A DNA stretch of 64,000 nt from Shimia aestuarii (GTDB lineage Bacteria; Pseudomonadota; Alphaproteobacteria; Rhodobacterales; Rhodobacteraceae): the NCBI RefSeq assembly GCF_900114635.1, contig NZ_FOTQ01000002.1, positions 1 to 64,000 on the forward strand, written 5' to 3'. The notes below the pieces were generated by a model that ran no database searches, was not told the DNA's origin, and saw only the letters and a list, made by a program, of their open reading frames with translations. This document shows, in pieces, positions 44,716 to 52,106 of the stretch. The position numbers were made by a program, and so were the translations under genes. How positions within the stretch are numbered: position 1 is the first letter of the stretch; each line of letters starts with the position of its first letter.

Positions 44716-45915
44716 TCAATCCTGCGAAACCACCACGTTCTGCGCCGCAGCAAGCGCCACGATCCGCGCCAATTCGGGATCATCGTCCAGATTGGCAACG
44801 GTGTAGGCTTCCTTGAGCGCCCCGGTATCCAGAGCCAGGTCACGCACCGTGTTGGTGCCGCTTCCGGCAGGGCCGAACAACTCGCCATTCAGCTTGAAAT
44901 AGACCGATCCCGACATGCCCGCACGCAAGGTCGGCGGTTCCTCGGTGGTGGGAAGAACATACTCCTCTCCCGCATCGAGAATTTTCTCGAAAATCACAGT
45001 GCCATCCGCGGCACGCACTCGCACCCAGGCCGGGCGCACGGCCATCAGAACGATTTCGGGGGCGTCATCCGCGACCACCTTGGGCGCGACAGGTGTTTGC
45101 GCAGGCGGCTGGATCGCCGCCAATGTCGGAGCCGTGGGCGTAAAGACGCCATTGGCGTTCGGGTCGAGCTGCGAGATCGGTGCATCGCGCGCCACCAGAA
45201 CGGGCACATCCAGCGCCTGTGGGCGATAGAGCCGGTCAAGGGCATCACTGGGCGGTGCAAACACGCCCGTCGAAGCCACGATATCCTCAGATGCCTCAGA
45301 TGCCGCACCTTCCTGTGCGGCCGTAACCGGATCAAGGTCCGAGAGCACGACCGGCTTCTGCTCCACCGGGGCGAGCGTGACCCGCTGAATTTCATTCAGC
45401 ACGCTCCAGCCGCCATAGCCGATCGCCGCAATCAGCGCGACCAGCACCAGCGACGACCCAATGGCACGTGGTTCGATCCTTGACAGGATCGATTCCTGAA
45501 CCGGTGTGAACGCCATGTTGGAAGACGAAAAGGGATCCTGCCCCGCCGGTTTGGCGATGGCCTCCGGCTTGCGAATGCTCGACGCTTCGGCAGACATGCC
45601 ATGCGCGGTCGAAAAGCCGCTTTCCTCGCAGAATGTGGCGAATGCCTCGTCCGGGTTCATGCCCAGATAACGCGCGTAAGAGCGGACGTAACCGGCAATG
45701 AAGCCGGGGGTTTCAAACGCGCTTGGATCGGAATTCTCAATCGCTGCGATATAGGAGGCCCGGATGCGCAACTCGCGCTGAACGTCCAGAAGGGACTTGC
45801 CCATCGTCGCCCTTTCGCCCCGCATCGTGTCACCAAGACGCAGGTCGAAATCGTCAAAGCCCTTGGGCCTTTCCTCTACTGCTTCGGTCTTACGCTGTCC
45901 CTTGCGCCCGATCAT
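44716..45915 (-). CDS. rodZ: RodZ-like cytoskeletal HTH membrane protein
   Basis: 399 residues. An N-terminal Xre-type helix-turn-helix domain (about 28-95, GKSLLDVQRELRIRASYIAAIE then GFIAGYVRSYARYLG), a Pro/Ser-rich linker, one membrane helix (about 150-172, GSSLVLVALIAAIGYGGW), a long periplasmic linker and a DUF4115 domain (about 290-370, VRPAWVRVRAADGTVIFEK). This is the RodZ arrangement: it links MreB filaments to the wall-making complex and sets cell shape. The periplasmic linker is longer than in E. coli. Start ATG at 45915. Confidence 0.9.
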   Translation of the reverse strand: MIGRKGQRKTEAVEERPKGFDDFDLRLGDTMRGERATMGKSLLDVQRELRIRASYIAAIENSDPSAFETPGFIAGYVRSYARYLGMNPDEAFATFCEESGFSTAHGMSAEASSIRKPEAIAKPAGQDPFSSSNMAFTPVQESILSRIEPRAIGSSLVLVALIAAIGYGGWSVLNEIQRVTLAPVEQKPVVLSDLDPVTAAQEGAASEASEDIVASTGVFAPPSDALDRLYRPQALDVPVLVARDAPISQLDPNANGVFTPTAPTLAAIQPPAQTPVAPKVVADDAPEIVLMAVRPAWVRVRAADGTVIFEKILDAGEEYVLPTTEEPPTLRAGMSGSVYFKLNGELFGPAGSGTNTVRDLALDTGALKEAYTVANLDDDPELARIVALAAAQNVVVSQD

Positions 45916-46025
45916 GCCATACGCCCCATGTTCACGCCGACCCGCTACCGTCCCACGATTCGGATCGGTCCCTTTGTTAGTGGCATCCTAGCACAAGGCA
46001 ACGCTTTTTGCACCCGGGGCGCGGT

Positions 46026-47249
46026 TCACCCCGCCAGTTCGGCACGATTCAGCGCACAGTGGCTCCAAAGCTGATCCATGGCCGCGACCAGACGGTCCAT
46101 CTCCTCGGGCCCGTGCACCGGCGACGGCGTAAAGCGCAGACGCTCGGTGCCGCGCGGCACCGTCGGAAAGTTGATCGGCTGTACGTAAATACCGAATTGT
46201 TCCAGCAACATATCGCTCAGCGCCTTGGTGTGCACCGGGTCGCCAACGATCACCGGAACGATGTGGCTGCCATGATCAATGATCGGCAGGCCCAGCCCCT
46301 TGAGCCGCAGTTTGAGCACCTTGGCCTGTTCCTGGTGACGGTCCCGGCGCGCCTGATCTGTCTTGAGATGTGCCACCGATGCGGCCGCCCCTGCGGCCAC
46401 AGCGGGCGGCAGCGAGGTGGTGAAGATAAAGCCCGGTGCATAGGATCGCACGGCATCGCACATCTTGGCCGACGCAGCGATATAGCCTCCCATCACGCCA
46501 TAGGCCTTGGCCAGCGTGCCGTTGATGATGTCGATCCGGTGCGCAAGGCGATCCCGTTCGGTCACACCACCGCCGCGCGGGCCATACATGCCAACCGCAT
46601 GCACTTCGTCGATATATGTCAACGCGCCAAATTCGTCGGCAACGTCGCAAATTTCTTCGATGGGGCCGAAATCGCCGTCCATTGAATAGACCGACTCAAA
46701 GGCGATCAGCTTGGGGGCTTTCGGATCGTCCGCCGCGATCAGCTCCCGAAGATGGGCCACGTCATTGTGGCGGAAGATGCGCTTGGCACCACCGTTGCGG
46801 CGCACGCCTTCGATCATCGACGCATGGTTCAGTTCGTCAGAATAGATGATCAGGCCGGGGAACAGCTTGGGCAGCGTCGACAATGTCGCATCATTGGCAA
46901 TGTAGGCGCTTGTGAACAACAGCGCAGCTTCCTTGCCGTGCAGATCCGCCAGTTCGGCCTCAAGACGCTTGTGATAGGCCGTGGTGCCCGAGATATTGCG
47001 CGTACCGCCCGATCCGGCGCCGGTGGCGTCAATGGCTTCGTGCATGGCATTCATCACAACCGGATGCTGGCCCATGCCCAGATAATCATTGCCACACCAC
47101 ACCGTCACAGGTGCAGTCGTGCCGTCGGGCTTGTTCCAGACCGCGTGCGGGAAATTGCCCCGTTCCCGTTCGATGTCGATGAAGGTCCGGTAACGTCCTT
47201 CGTCATGCAGTCGCTGGATGGCAACATCTAGCTGAGCAGTATAGTCCAC
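46026..47249 (-). CDS. hemA: 5-aminolevulinate synthase (C4 pathway)
   Basis: 407 residues. Condenses glycine and succinyl-CoA to 5-aminolevulinate, the first step of heme and other tetrapyrroles, in the cytoplasm. The PLP lysine is K248 in [13 protein letters not shown], the same number as in the Rhodobacter enzyme; [14 protein letters not shown] (78-91) and [12 protein letters not shown] (212-223) are the other signature stretches. The start is GTG at 47249 with a GGAGGAAA site. An FnrL-type box 132 bases upstream suggests oxygen control. Tetrapyrrole supply is also needed for the cobalamin cofactor of the dehalogenase. Confidence 0.97.
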   Translation of the reverse strand: MDYTAQLDVAIQRLHDEGRYRTFIDIERERGNFPHAVWNKPDGTTAPVTVWCGNDYLGMGQHPVVMNAMHEAIDATGAGSGGTRNISGTTAYHKRLEAELADLHGKEAALLFTSAYIANDATLSTLPKLFPGLIIYSDELNHASMIEGVRRNGGAKRIFRHNDVAHLRELIAADDPKAPKLIAFESVYSMDGDFGPIEEICDVADEFGALTYIDEVHAVGMYGPRGGGVTERDRLAHRIDIINGTLAKAYGVMGGYIAASAKMCDAVRSYAPGFIFTTSLPPAVAAGAAASVAHLKTDQARRDRHQEQAKVLKLRLKGLGLPIIDHGSHIVPVIVGDPVHTKALSDMLLEQFGIYVQPINFPTVPRGTERLRFTPSPVHGPEEMDRLVAAMDQLWSHCALNRAELAG

Positions 47250-47380
47250 GCGGTTTCCTCCACTTCGAATAACAGGCCCGGAGGATGCGCGTTTCCGGCC
47301 TGCACCTATTCACGTTCGTGAATACATATATCGTACGCACCTTTGAGACAACAGGTAACAAATTGTCCCTGCGCCTCACA

Positions 47381-47394
47381 TTGACTCATGTCAA
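47381..47394. promoter_or_regulatory. FnrL/FNR-type box upstream of hemA
   Basis: TTGACTCATGTCAA is a perfect TTGAC-N4-GTCAA dyad, one base per half away from the consensus TTGAT-N4-ATCAA. It is 132 bases upstream of hemA and 83 bases upstream of the divergent peptidase gene. FnrL controls hemA in Rhodobacter species, so hemA is the likelier target. Confidence 0.75.
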
Positions 47395-47476
47395 GGGATT
47401 CAGGCCCAGTTTTGCCCCTCTGGACACCAACCAAGCCAATGCTAGGGTCTGACCAAACGTCAAAGCAGGAGACCCC

Positions 47477-48853
47477 ATGTCGCTTGATTCCGTACTCGCC
47501 CGCATCGACCAGGAAATGCCTCAGGCGCTTGACCGCCTGATGGAACTCCTGCGCATTCCCTCAATCTCCACCGATCCCGCCTTCAAGGACGATTGCCAGA
47601 CCGCTGCCGACTGGCTTGTCGCCGATCTGCAAAGCCTCGGGGTGGACGCGTCCAAACGTGAAACACCTGGCCATCCGATGGTCGTGGGCCATGTCGACGG
47701 AGACGGCCCGCACCTTTTGTTTTATGGGCATTATGACGTACAGCCGGTGGATCCGCTGGAGCTTTGGGACCGTGATCCGTTTGATCCCGTACTTGAAGAC
47801 ACCCCCACCGGCAAAGTGATCCGGGGCCGCGGATCTTCAGATGACAAGGGGCAGTTGATGACCTTTGTCGAAGCCTGCCGCGCATGGAAAGCCGTACATG
47901 GCACCCTACCCTGCAAGATCACCTTCTTCTTCGAAGGCGAAGAGGAATCCGGGTCGCCTTCGCTGATTCCCTTCCTCGAAGAGCACAAGGATGAGCTTTC
48001 CGCCGATATCGCACTCGTCTGTGACACGTCCATGGTTTCACGCGGCGTGCCCTCCATCGCCTCGCAACTGCGCGGAATGCTCAAGGATGAATTCACCCTG
48101 ACCGGCCCCCGAATCGACCTGCATTCTGGCCATTACGGCGGTCCCGGCCTCAACCCGCTCCGCGAACTGGCCCGTATCGTGGACAGCTTTTATGACGCCG
48201 AAACCGGCCGCGTCGCAGTCGAGGGTTTCTACGAAGGCGTACACGAAGTGCCCGACGAACAACTGCGCCAATGGCAAAATTGCGGCTTTGACGAAGGCGA
48301 CTACCTCGGCACCGTGGGTTACAGCCAACCCCACGGCGAAAAGGCCTATTCCACCCTCGAGCAGCAATGGGCCCGACCCACACTCGAAATCAACGGCCTT
48401 TGGGGCGGCTATAACGGTGTTGGCTCCAAAACCGTGATTCCCTCCAAGGCCCATTGCAAGATCACCTGCCGCCTCGTGGGCGACATGGACCCCGATGCGC
48501 TTCGCGACAAGATCCGGAAACACGTACAAGACCGGCTGTCACCTGATCTCAGCGTCGAGTGGGACAATGATCTCGAAGGTTCCCGTGCCTCGGTCATGAA
48601 CATCGCGCGCCCCGAATTCGAATCCGCGCGCCAGGCCTTGTCGGATGAATGGAACCGCGAGGCAGTCTTTACCGGCATGGGCGGCTCGATCCCGGTTGTC
48701 GGCTTTTTCAAGTCGATCCTCGAACTGGATGCGATGCTGGTCGGCTATGCCAACGAAGACGATCAGATCCACTCACCCAACGAAAAATACGACCTTGAAA
48801 GCTTCCACAAGGGGATTCGCAGCTGGGCGCGCATCCTTGACGCCCTGACCTGA
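47477..48853 (+). CDS. M20-family zinc dipeptidase
   Basis: 458 residues of the M20/M25/M40 metallopeptidase family, probably cytoplasmic and acting on dipeptides. The metal-site motifs are present: YGHYDVQPVDP (first His and Asp), GRGSSDDKGQ (bridging Asp), FFEGEEESGSPS (catalytic Glu pair), CDTSMV and the late SPNEKYDLESFHKGI with the last His region. A lid domain (about 205-360) lies in the middle. ATG at 47477 after CAGGAGA. Followed after 28 bases by a hydrolase gene. Substrate preference cannot be told. Confidence 0.92.
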   Translation: MSLDSVLARIDQEMPQALDRLMELLRIPSISTDPAFKDDCQTAADWLVADLQSLGVDASKRETPGHPMVVGHVDGDGPHLLFYGHYDVQPVDPLELWDRDPFDPVLEDTPTGKVIRGRGSSDDKGQLMTFVEACRAWKAVHGTLPCKITFFFEGEEESGSPSLIPFLEEHKDELSADIALVCDTSMVSRGVPSIASQLRGMLKDEFTLTGPRIDLHSGHYGGPGLNPLRELARIVDSFYDAETGRVAVEGFYEGVHEVPDEQLRQWQNCGFDEGDYLGTVGYSQPHGEKAYSTLEQQWARPTLEINGLWGGYNGVGSKTVIPSKAHCKITCRLVGDMDPDALRDKIRKHVQDRLSPDLSVEWDNDLEGSRASVMNIARPEFESARQALSDEWNREAVFTGMGGSIPVVGFFKSILELDAMLVGYANEDDQIHSPNEKYDLESFHKGIRSWARILDALT

Positions 48854-48881
48854 AGACCTTTCCCAAGGAGGGACACTGTAC

Positions 48882-49763
48882 ATGTTTGAAGACGTTTCCC
48901 TCCAATTCGCCCAGGTCAACGAACAGACCATCGCCTATCGCAGGATGGGCGATGGCCCGCCCGTGCTCTTGCTGCACGGCTATCCGCAAACTCACGCGCT
49001 CTGGGCCCAGATCGCACCGCTTCTGGCGAACCGCTTCACAATCGTGATGGCGGACCTACGCGGCTATGGAGACAGTTCCAAACCCGAGGGCCTCAACACC
49101 TACACGTTTCGTCACATCGGCACCGACCAACTGGCCCTGATGGCCCATCTTGGATTTGAGCGTTTCCACCTCGTTGGTCACGACCGGGGCGCGCGCACGG
49201 CGCATCGTATGGCGCTGGATGCGCCGGACTGCATCACCTCTCTGACCCTGATGGACATTGTGCCCACCCATCATCTGCTTGCGGATCTGCGCAAGGATGT
49301 GGCACGCGCCTATTACCACTGGTTTTTCCTGGCCCAACCCGCGCCGTTTCCCGAAAACCTGATCCTGTCGAACCCGGATCGCTACTACGAAACCTGCCTG
49401 ACCGGATGGGGCCACGCAACGCTGTCTGACTTTGATGCGGATCAGCTTGCCGCCTACCGCTCCGCGTGGCGCGATCCGGAGACAACCCGGGCCATGTGCG
49501 ATGACTACCGCGCAACACTGGATCTGGATTTCGAACTGGATGCAGCGGATCTCGACCGGCAGGTGGCCTGCCCGACCCTTGTTCTCTGGGGCGCCGATGG
49601 CGCAATGGGAAAGATGTACGACGTGGCCGCCACATGGTCCCCGCGCCTTGCCAACATGACAGCACGGTCTCTTCCCGGCGGGCATTTCTTCCTGGATCAA
49701 TACCCCCAAGAAACCGCCGACGCGCTGCTCAGCTTCCTGCCCGGACCTGCCGCAGGCCCTTGA
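48882..49763 (+). CDS. fluoroacetate-dehalogenase-like alpha/beta hydrolase
   Basis: 293 residues of the alpha/beta-hydrolase fold. The nucleophile is an aspartate: D101 in GHDRGARTAHRMALD, with R102 and R105; further residues match the fluoroacetate dehalogenase RPA1163 as I recall it: D125 (charge relay), H146 and W147 in YYHWFFL, W176, Y209 and catalytic H268 in GGHFFLDQYP. Most keep one constant offset (-9) and the last two shift slightly. Such enzymes remove halide from fluoro- or chloroacetate; related epoxide hydrolases share the fold but lack this R-R and H-W-Y set. ATG at 48882 with AAGGAGGG. Its end overlaps a small gene on the other strand. Confidence 0.85.
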   Translation: MFEDVSLQFAQVNEQTIAYRRMGDGPPVLLLHGYPQTHALWAQIAPLLANRFTIVMADLRGYGDSSKPEGLNTYTFRHIGTDQLALMAHLGFERFHLVGHDRGARTAHRMALDAPDCITSLTLMDIVPTHHLLADLRKDVARAYYHWFFLAQPAPFPENLILSNPDRYYETCLTGWGHATLSDFDADQLAAYRSAWRDPETTRAMCDDYRATLDLDFELDAADLDRQVACPTLVLWGADGAMGKMYDVAATWSPRLANMTARSLPGGHFFLDQYPQETADALLSFLPGPAAGP

Positions 49764-49950
49764 GCGCCAACAGCACAACCGGGGCGCCGTGCATCAACAG
49801 ATCAAACCAGTCGATTGGCTTCACCAGCGTCCCTGAAACAAGCATTTTGAGTTTTTCCCAAAGATGCGGCTCTGGCGAAAACGGCGCCAGTCCGAGAATC
49901 ACCGCCACCAGCAGCAACGTTGTCCACGAAATCCTGTCGAGAAACGCCAT
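49729..49950 (-). CDS. small conserved membrane protein
   Basis: 73 residues with two hydrophobic helices (about 9-22 and 48-63) around an amphipathic FSPEPHLWEKLKMLVSGTL segment, a pattern conserved in many proteobacteria and sometimes labelled as an RND-transporter-related protein, though it is far too short to be one. Inner membrane; function unknown. It converges on the hydrolase gene and overlaps its last 35 bases. Two tRNA-Asp genes lie just upstream. Confidence 0.75.
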   Translation of the reverse strand: MAFLDRISWTTLLLVAVILGLAPFSPEPHLWEKLKMLVSGTLVKPIDWFDLLMHGAPVVLLALKGLRQVRAGS

Positions 49951-49985
49951 TTCCTTACCTTGTCTATTGAACTGAGGGAGAAAAG

Positions 49986-50062
49986 TGGCGCGGTTGACGG
50001 GGCTCGAACCCGCGACCCCCGGCGTGACAGGCCGGTACTCTAACCAACTGAGCTACAACCGC
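49986..50062 (-). tRNA. tRNA-Asp (GTC), copy 1
   Basis: Read on the - strand a full cloverleaf: acceptor GCGGTTG / CAACCGC, D-arm AGCTCAGTTGGTTAGAG, anticodon arm CCGGC-CTGTCAC-GCCGG with GTC, T-arm GGGTTCGAGCCC, and an encoded CCA end (49986-49988). 77 bases. Confidence 0.95.
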
Positions 50063-50139
50063 GCATTTTTCGTCTTTCGACATGATCCGTTTCCGGGAGG
50101 TTTCTCCCATCTGGAACCCCGGATCGGGGCTGGCAGCGG

Positions 50140-50216
50140 TGGCGCGGTTGACGGGGCTCGAACCCGCGACCCCCGGCGTGACAGGCCGGTACTCTAACCA
50201 ACTGAGCTACAACCGC
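50140..50216 (-). tRNA. tRNA-Asp (GTC), copy 2
   Basis: Identical in all 77 bases to the copy at 49986-50062, including the encoded CCA, 154 bases away start to start. The spacer between the two is unrelated to a tRNA and they are transcribed in the same direction. Confidence 0.95.
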
Positions 50217-50430
50217 TCACTGCCCGCTTCCGGACGGTGCCCGTCAGCGTGAGCCGTGGTTTATGCCGCCCATCCGGGTACGTCAAGCGGATATGCCGCC
50301 CCAAAAGCAAGAAAATTTGCAGCGGAGACACACCGACCCGCGGACCATTTCGAACGGGCTTTGTTTCCTCCCGAATTTGTGTTCATATACCCTCATCAAC
50401 TTTTTGATACCTGGAAAGGACAATGCCGAT

Positions 50431-50616
50431 ATGAAACCTCTTTACGCCGCCCTTTGCATCGCTGGCATCACTCTCGCAGCTTGTGGTCAGCAGGAAGAAC
50501 CGACCCCGGTTTACATGCAGCCCAACTTTGACAAGCGCGGCAACGCAAGCTGTGACATGGGTTACACTCTGATCACCACCGAATCCGGCTCGGTTGCCTG
50601 TGCACCGGCCAGCTGA
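50431..50616 (+). CDS. small predicted lipoprotein
   Basis: 61 residues. A lipoprotein signal is clear: MKPLYAALCIAGITLAACG, with the lipobox Cys at 18, followed by a short polar mature part with two further cysteines (in ASCDMGYTL and SVACAPAS) that could form a disulfide. No family recognised. Start chosen at the ATG that gives the signal peptide; AAAGGA lies about 12 bases before it. It has its own intrinsic terminator. Probably anchored to the inner face of the outer membrane. Confidence 0.8.
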   Translation: MKPLYAALCIAGITLAACGQQEEPTPVYMQPNFDKRGNASCDMGYTLITTESGSVACAPAS

Positions 50617-50648
50617 TCTCCAGACAACCTGAAGATCGCGAATTTGAG

Positions 50649-50680
50649 ACGGGCGGGATCACCCCCGCCCGTTTTCTTTT
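50649..50680 (+). terminator. intrinsic terminator after the small lipoprotein gene
   Basis: Perfect 9-bp stem ACGGGCGGG / CCCGCCCGT (50649-50657 with 50664-50672), 6-base loop, followed by TTTTCTTTT. Confidence 0.92.
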
Positions 50681-50778
50681 GGATGATCTGAAAACGGATG
50701 CAGGTCTGACAGCCCCTTACTGCAAGACGCGCCAAGCGCAGACCGGCGCGGGTTCCAATTACGAAAGCGGGAGAAGAA

Positions 50779-50854
<76 letters not shown>

Positions 50855-50975
50855 GGTGACGGTGGATTTAGCGATTGTTCCGCGGGCTTGCAACCGCTTT
50901 TTTTCCGTATTGCACACCCTTTTTCTACGCTACTATGTCAGCGATCCGAAAAGCCTTTTCTGTACAGGTGCCGAC

Positions 50976-51977
50976 TTGCCAGATGCCATTGTCCCAAAGG
51001 GAGTCGCCCACGTCCCGCTTCCCCCCGTTGCCGCTGCGGAACCGATCGTTTTTGCCCTGTTGCCAAACCTGTCGATGCTCGCCTTTACCTCGGCGGTGGA
51101 AACCCTGCGCATTGCCAATCAGCTGACCGGACAAAGCCTCTACAGCTGGACGACGGTGTCCGAAACCGGTGAAAACGTGCGCTGTTCGAACGGGATCGAA
51201 ATCGGCATTGACGCTCCCATCGGCGACACCCCGTCAAACGCCCGCATCTTCGTGTGTTCCGGCGTACAACCCGAGCGCTCGATAAGCCCGCGCACCTCAG
51301 ATTGGATTCGCCGCCAATGGCGTATGGGGCGCACTGTTGGCGGTCTGTGCACCGGGGCCTATACGCTTGCGCGCGCCGGGATTCTCGCTGGGCGCACCTT
51401 TACCCTTCACTGGGAAAACATCGCACCGTTTCGCGAGCATTTTCCCGGTCTGGACCCGGTCGAACAGCTCTACGCCATCGATGATCGCATTCTCACCTGT
51501 GGGGGCGGCGCTGCGGCGACGGACCTTTTCATCAAGCTGATCTATGAACGTCATGGCACCGATCTGGCCCGCGCGGTGCTCAACATGTGCCTGCACTCTG
51601 TGCAGCGTCTGGAAACCGACCGGCAGCAGGCGTCCACCTCGGCAAGCCTTGGCACCCGCAACGAGAAACTCCTCGCGATCATCGCCCATTTCGAAGAGAA
51701 CCTTGATGGCGAGATCGACCTTGGCGCCCTCACCCGCGACCTTGGTGTCTCGCGCCGCCAGATCGAACGGCTTTTCCGCACCCATCTCAATACGACCCCG
51801 AAACGTTATCTTCAGGATCTGCGCCTGCACCGCGCCCGAATCCTTCTTGCAGAAACCGATATGCCCGTGGTCGAAGTGGCCATTGCCTGTGGCTACGAAA
51901 CCGCTGGAAACTTCTCCAAACGCTTCCGCGAAGCCTTTGGCATGTCGCCCTACAAGTTTTCGACCGGAAAAGGGTAA
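50976..51977 (+). CDS. GlxA-type AraC-family regulator (DJ-1/PfpI + HTH)
   Basis: About 333 residues. The N-terminal DJ-1/PfpI-like domain (about 25-190) contains FALLPNLSMLAFTSAVETL and the nucleophile-elbow stretch GGLCTGAYTLARAG; the C-terminal AraC helix-turn-helix pair (about 225-325) has LGALTRDLGVSRRQIERLF and VEVAIACGYETAGNFSKRF. GlxA proteins often control amino-acid, betaine or arginine use. Start uncertain: a TTG at 50976 gives family length, while a GTG at 50856 would run from the tRNA-Val promoter area. Nothing next to it hints at the target. Confidence 0.82.
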   Translation: MPDAIVPKGVAHVPLPPVAAAEPIVFALLPNLSMLAFTSAVETLRIANQLTGQSLYSWTTVSETGENVRCSNGIEIGIDAPIGDTPSNARIFVCSGVQPERSISPRTSDWIRRQWRMGRTVGGLCTGAYTLARAGILAGRTFTLHWENIAPFREHFPGLDPVEQLYAIDDRILTCGGGAAATDLFIKLIYERHGTDLARAVLNMCLHSVQRLETDRQQASTSASLGTRNEKLLAIIAHFEENLDGEIDLGALTRDLGVSRRQIERLFRTHLNTTPKRYLQDLRLHRARILLAETDMPVVEVAIACGYETAGNFSKRFREAFGMSPYKFSTGKG

Positions 51978-52106
51978 TCCGATCCTGCCCGACAGGGTCT
52001 TCTCCGGCACCTGAACGACGCGCCTGTTATCGAAGGAAAAGGGCGCCACCCATGTGCCGCCCTTCCCGAACTTGTTCTTCCCGGCGCAATGGCGCCGGAA
52101 CACGCC

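Noticed and set aside
43996-45483. 495-codon open frame opposite ispG and rodZ
   Set aside because: Spans two well-identified genes and their gap; Arg/His-rich shadow.
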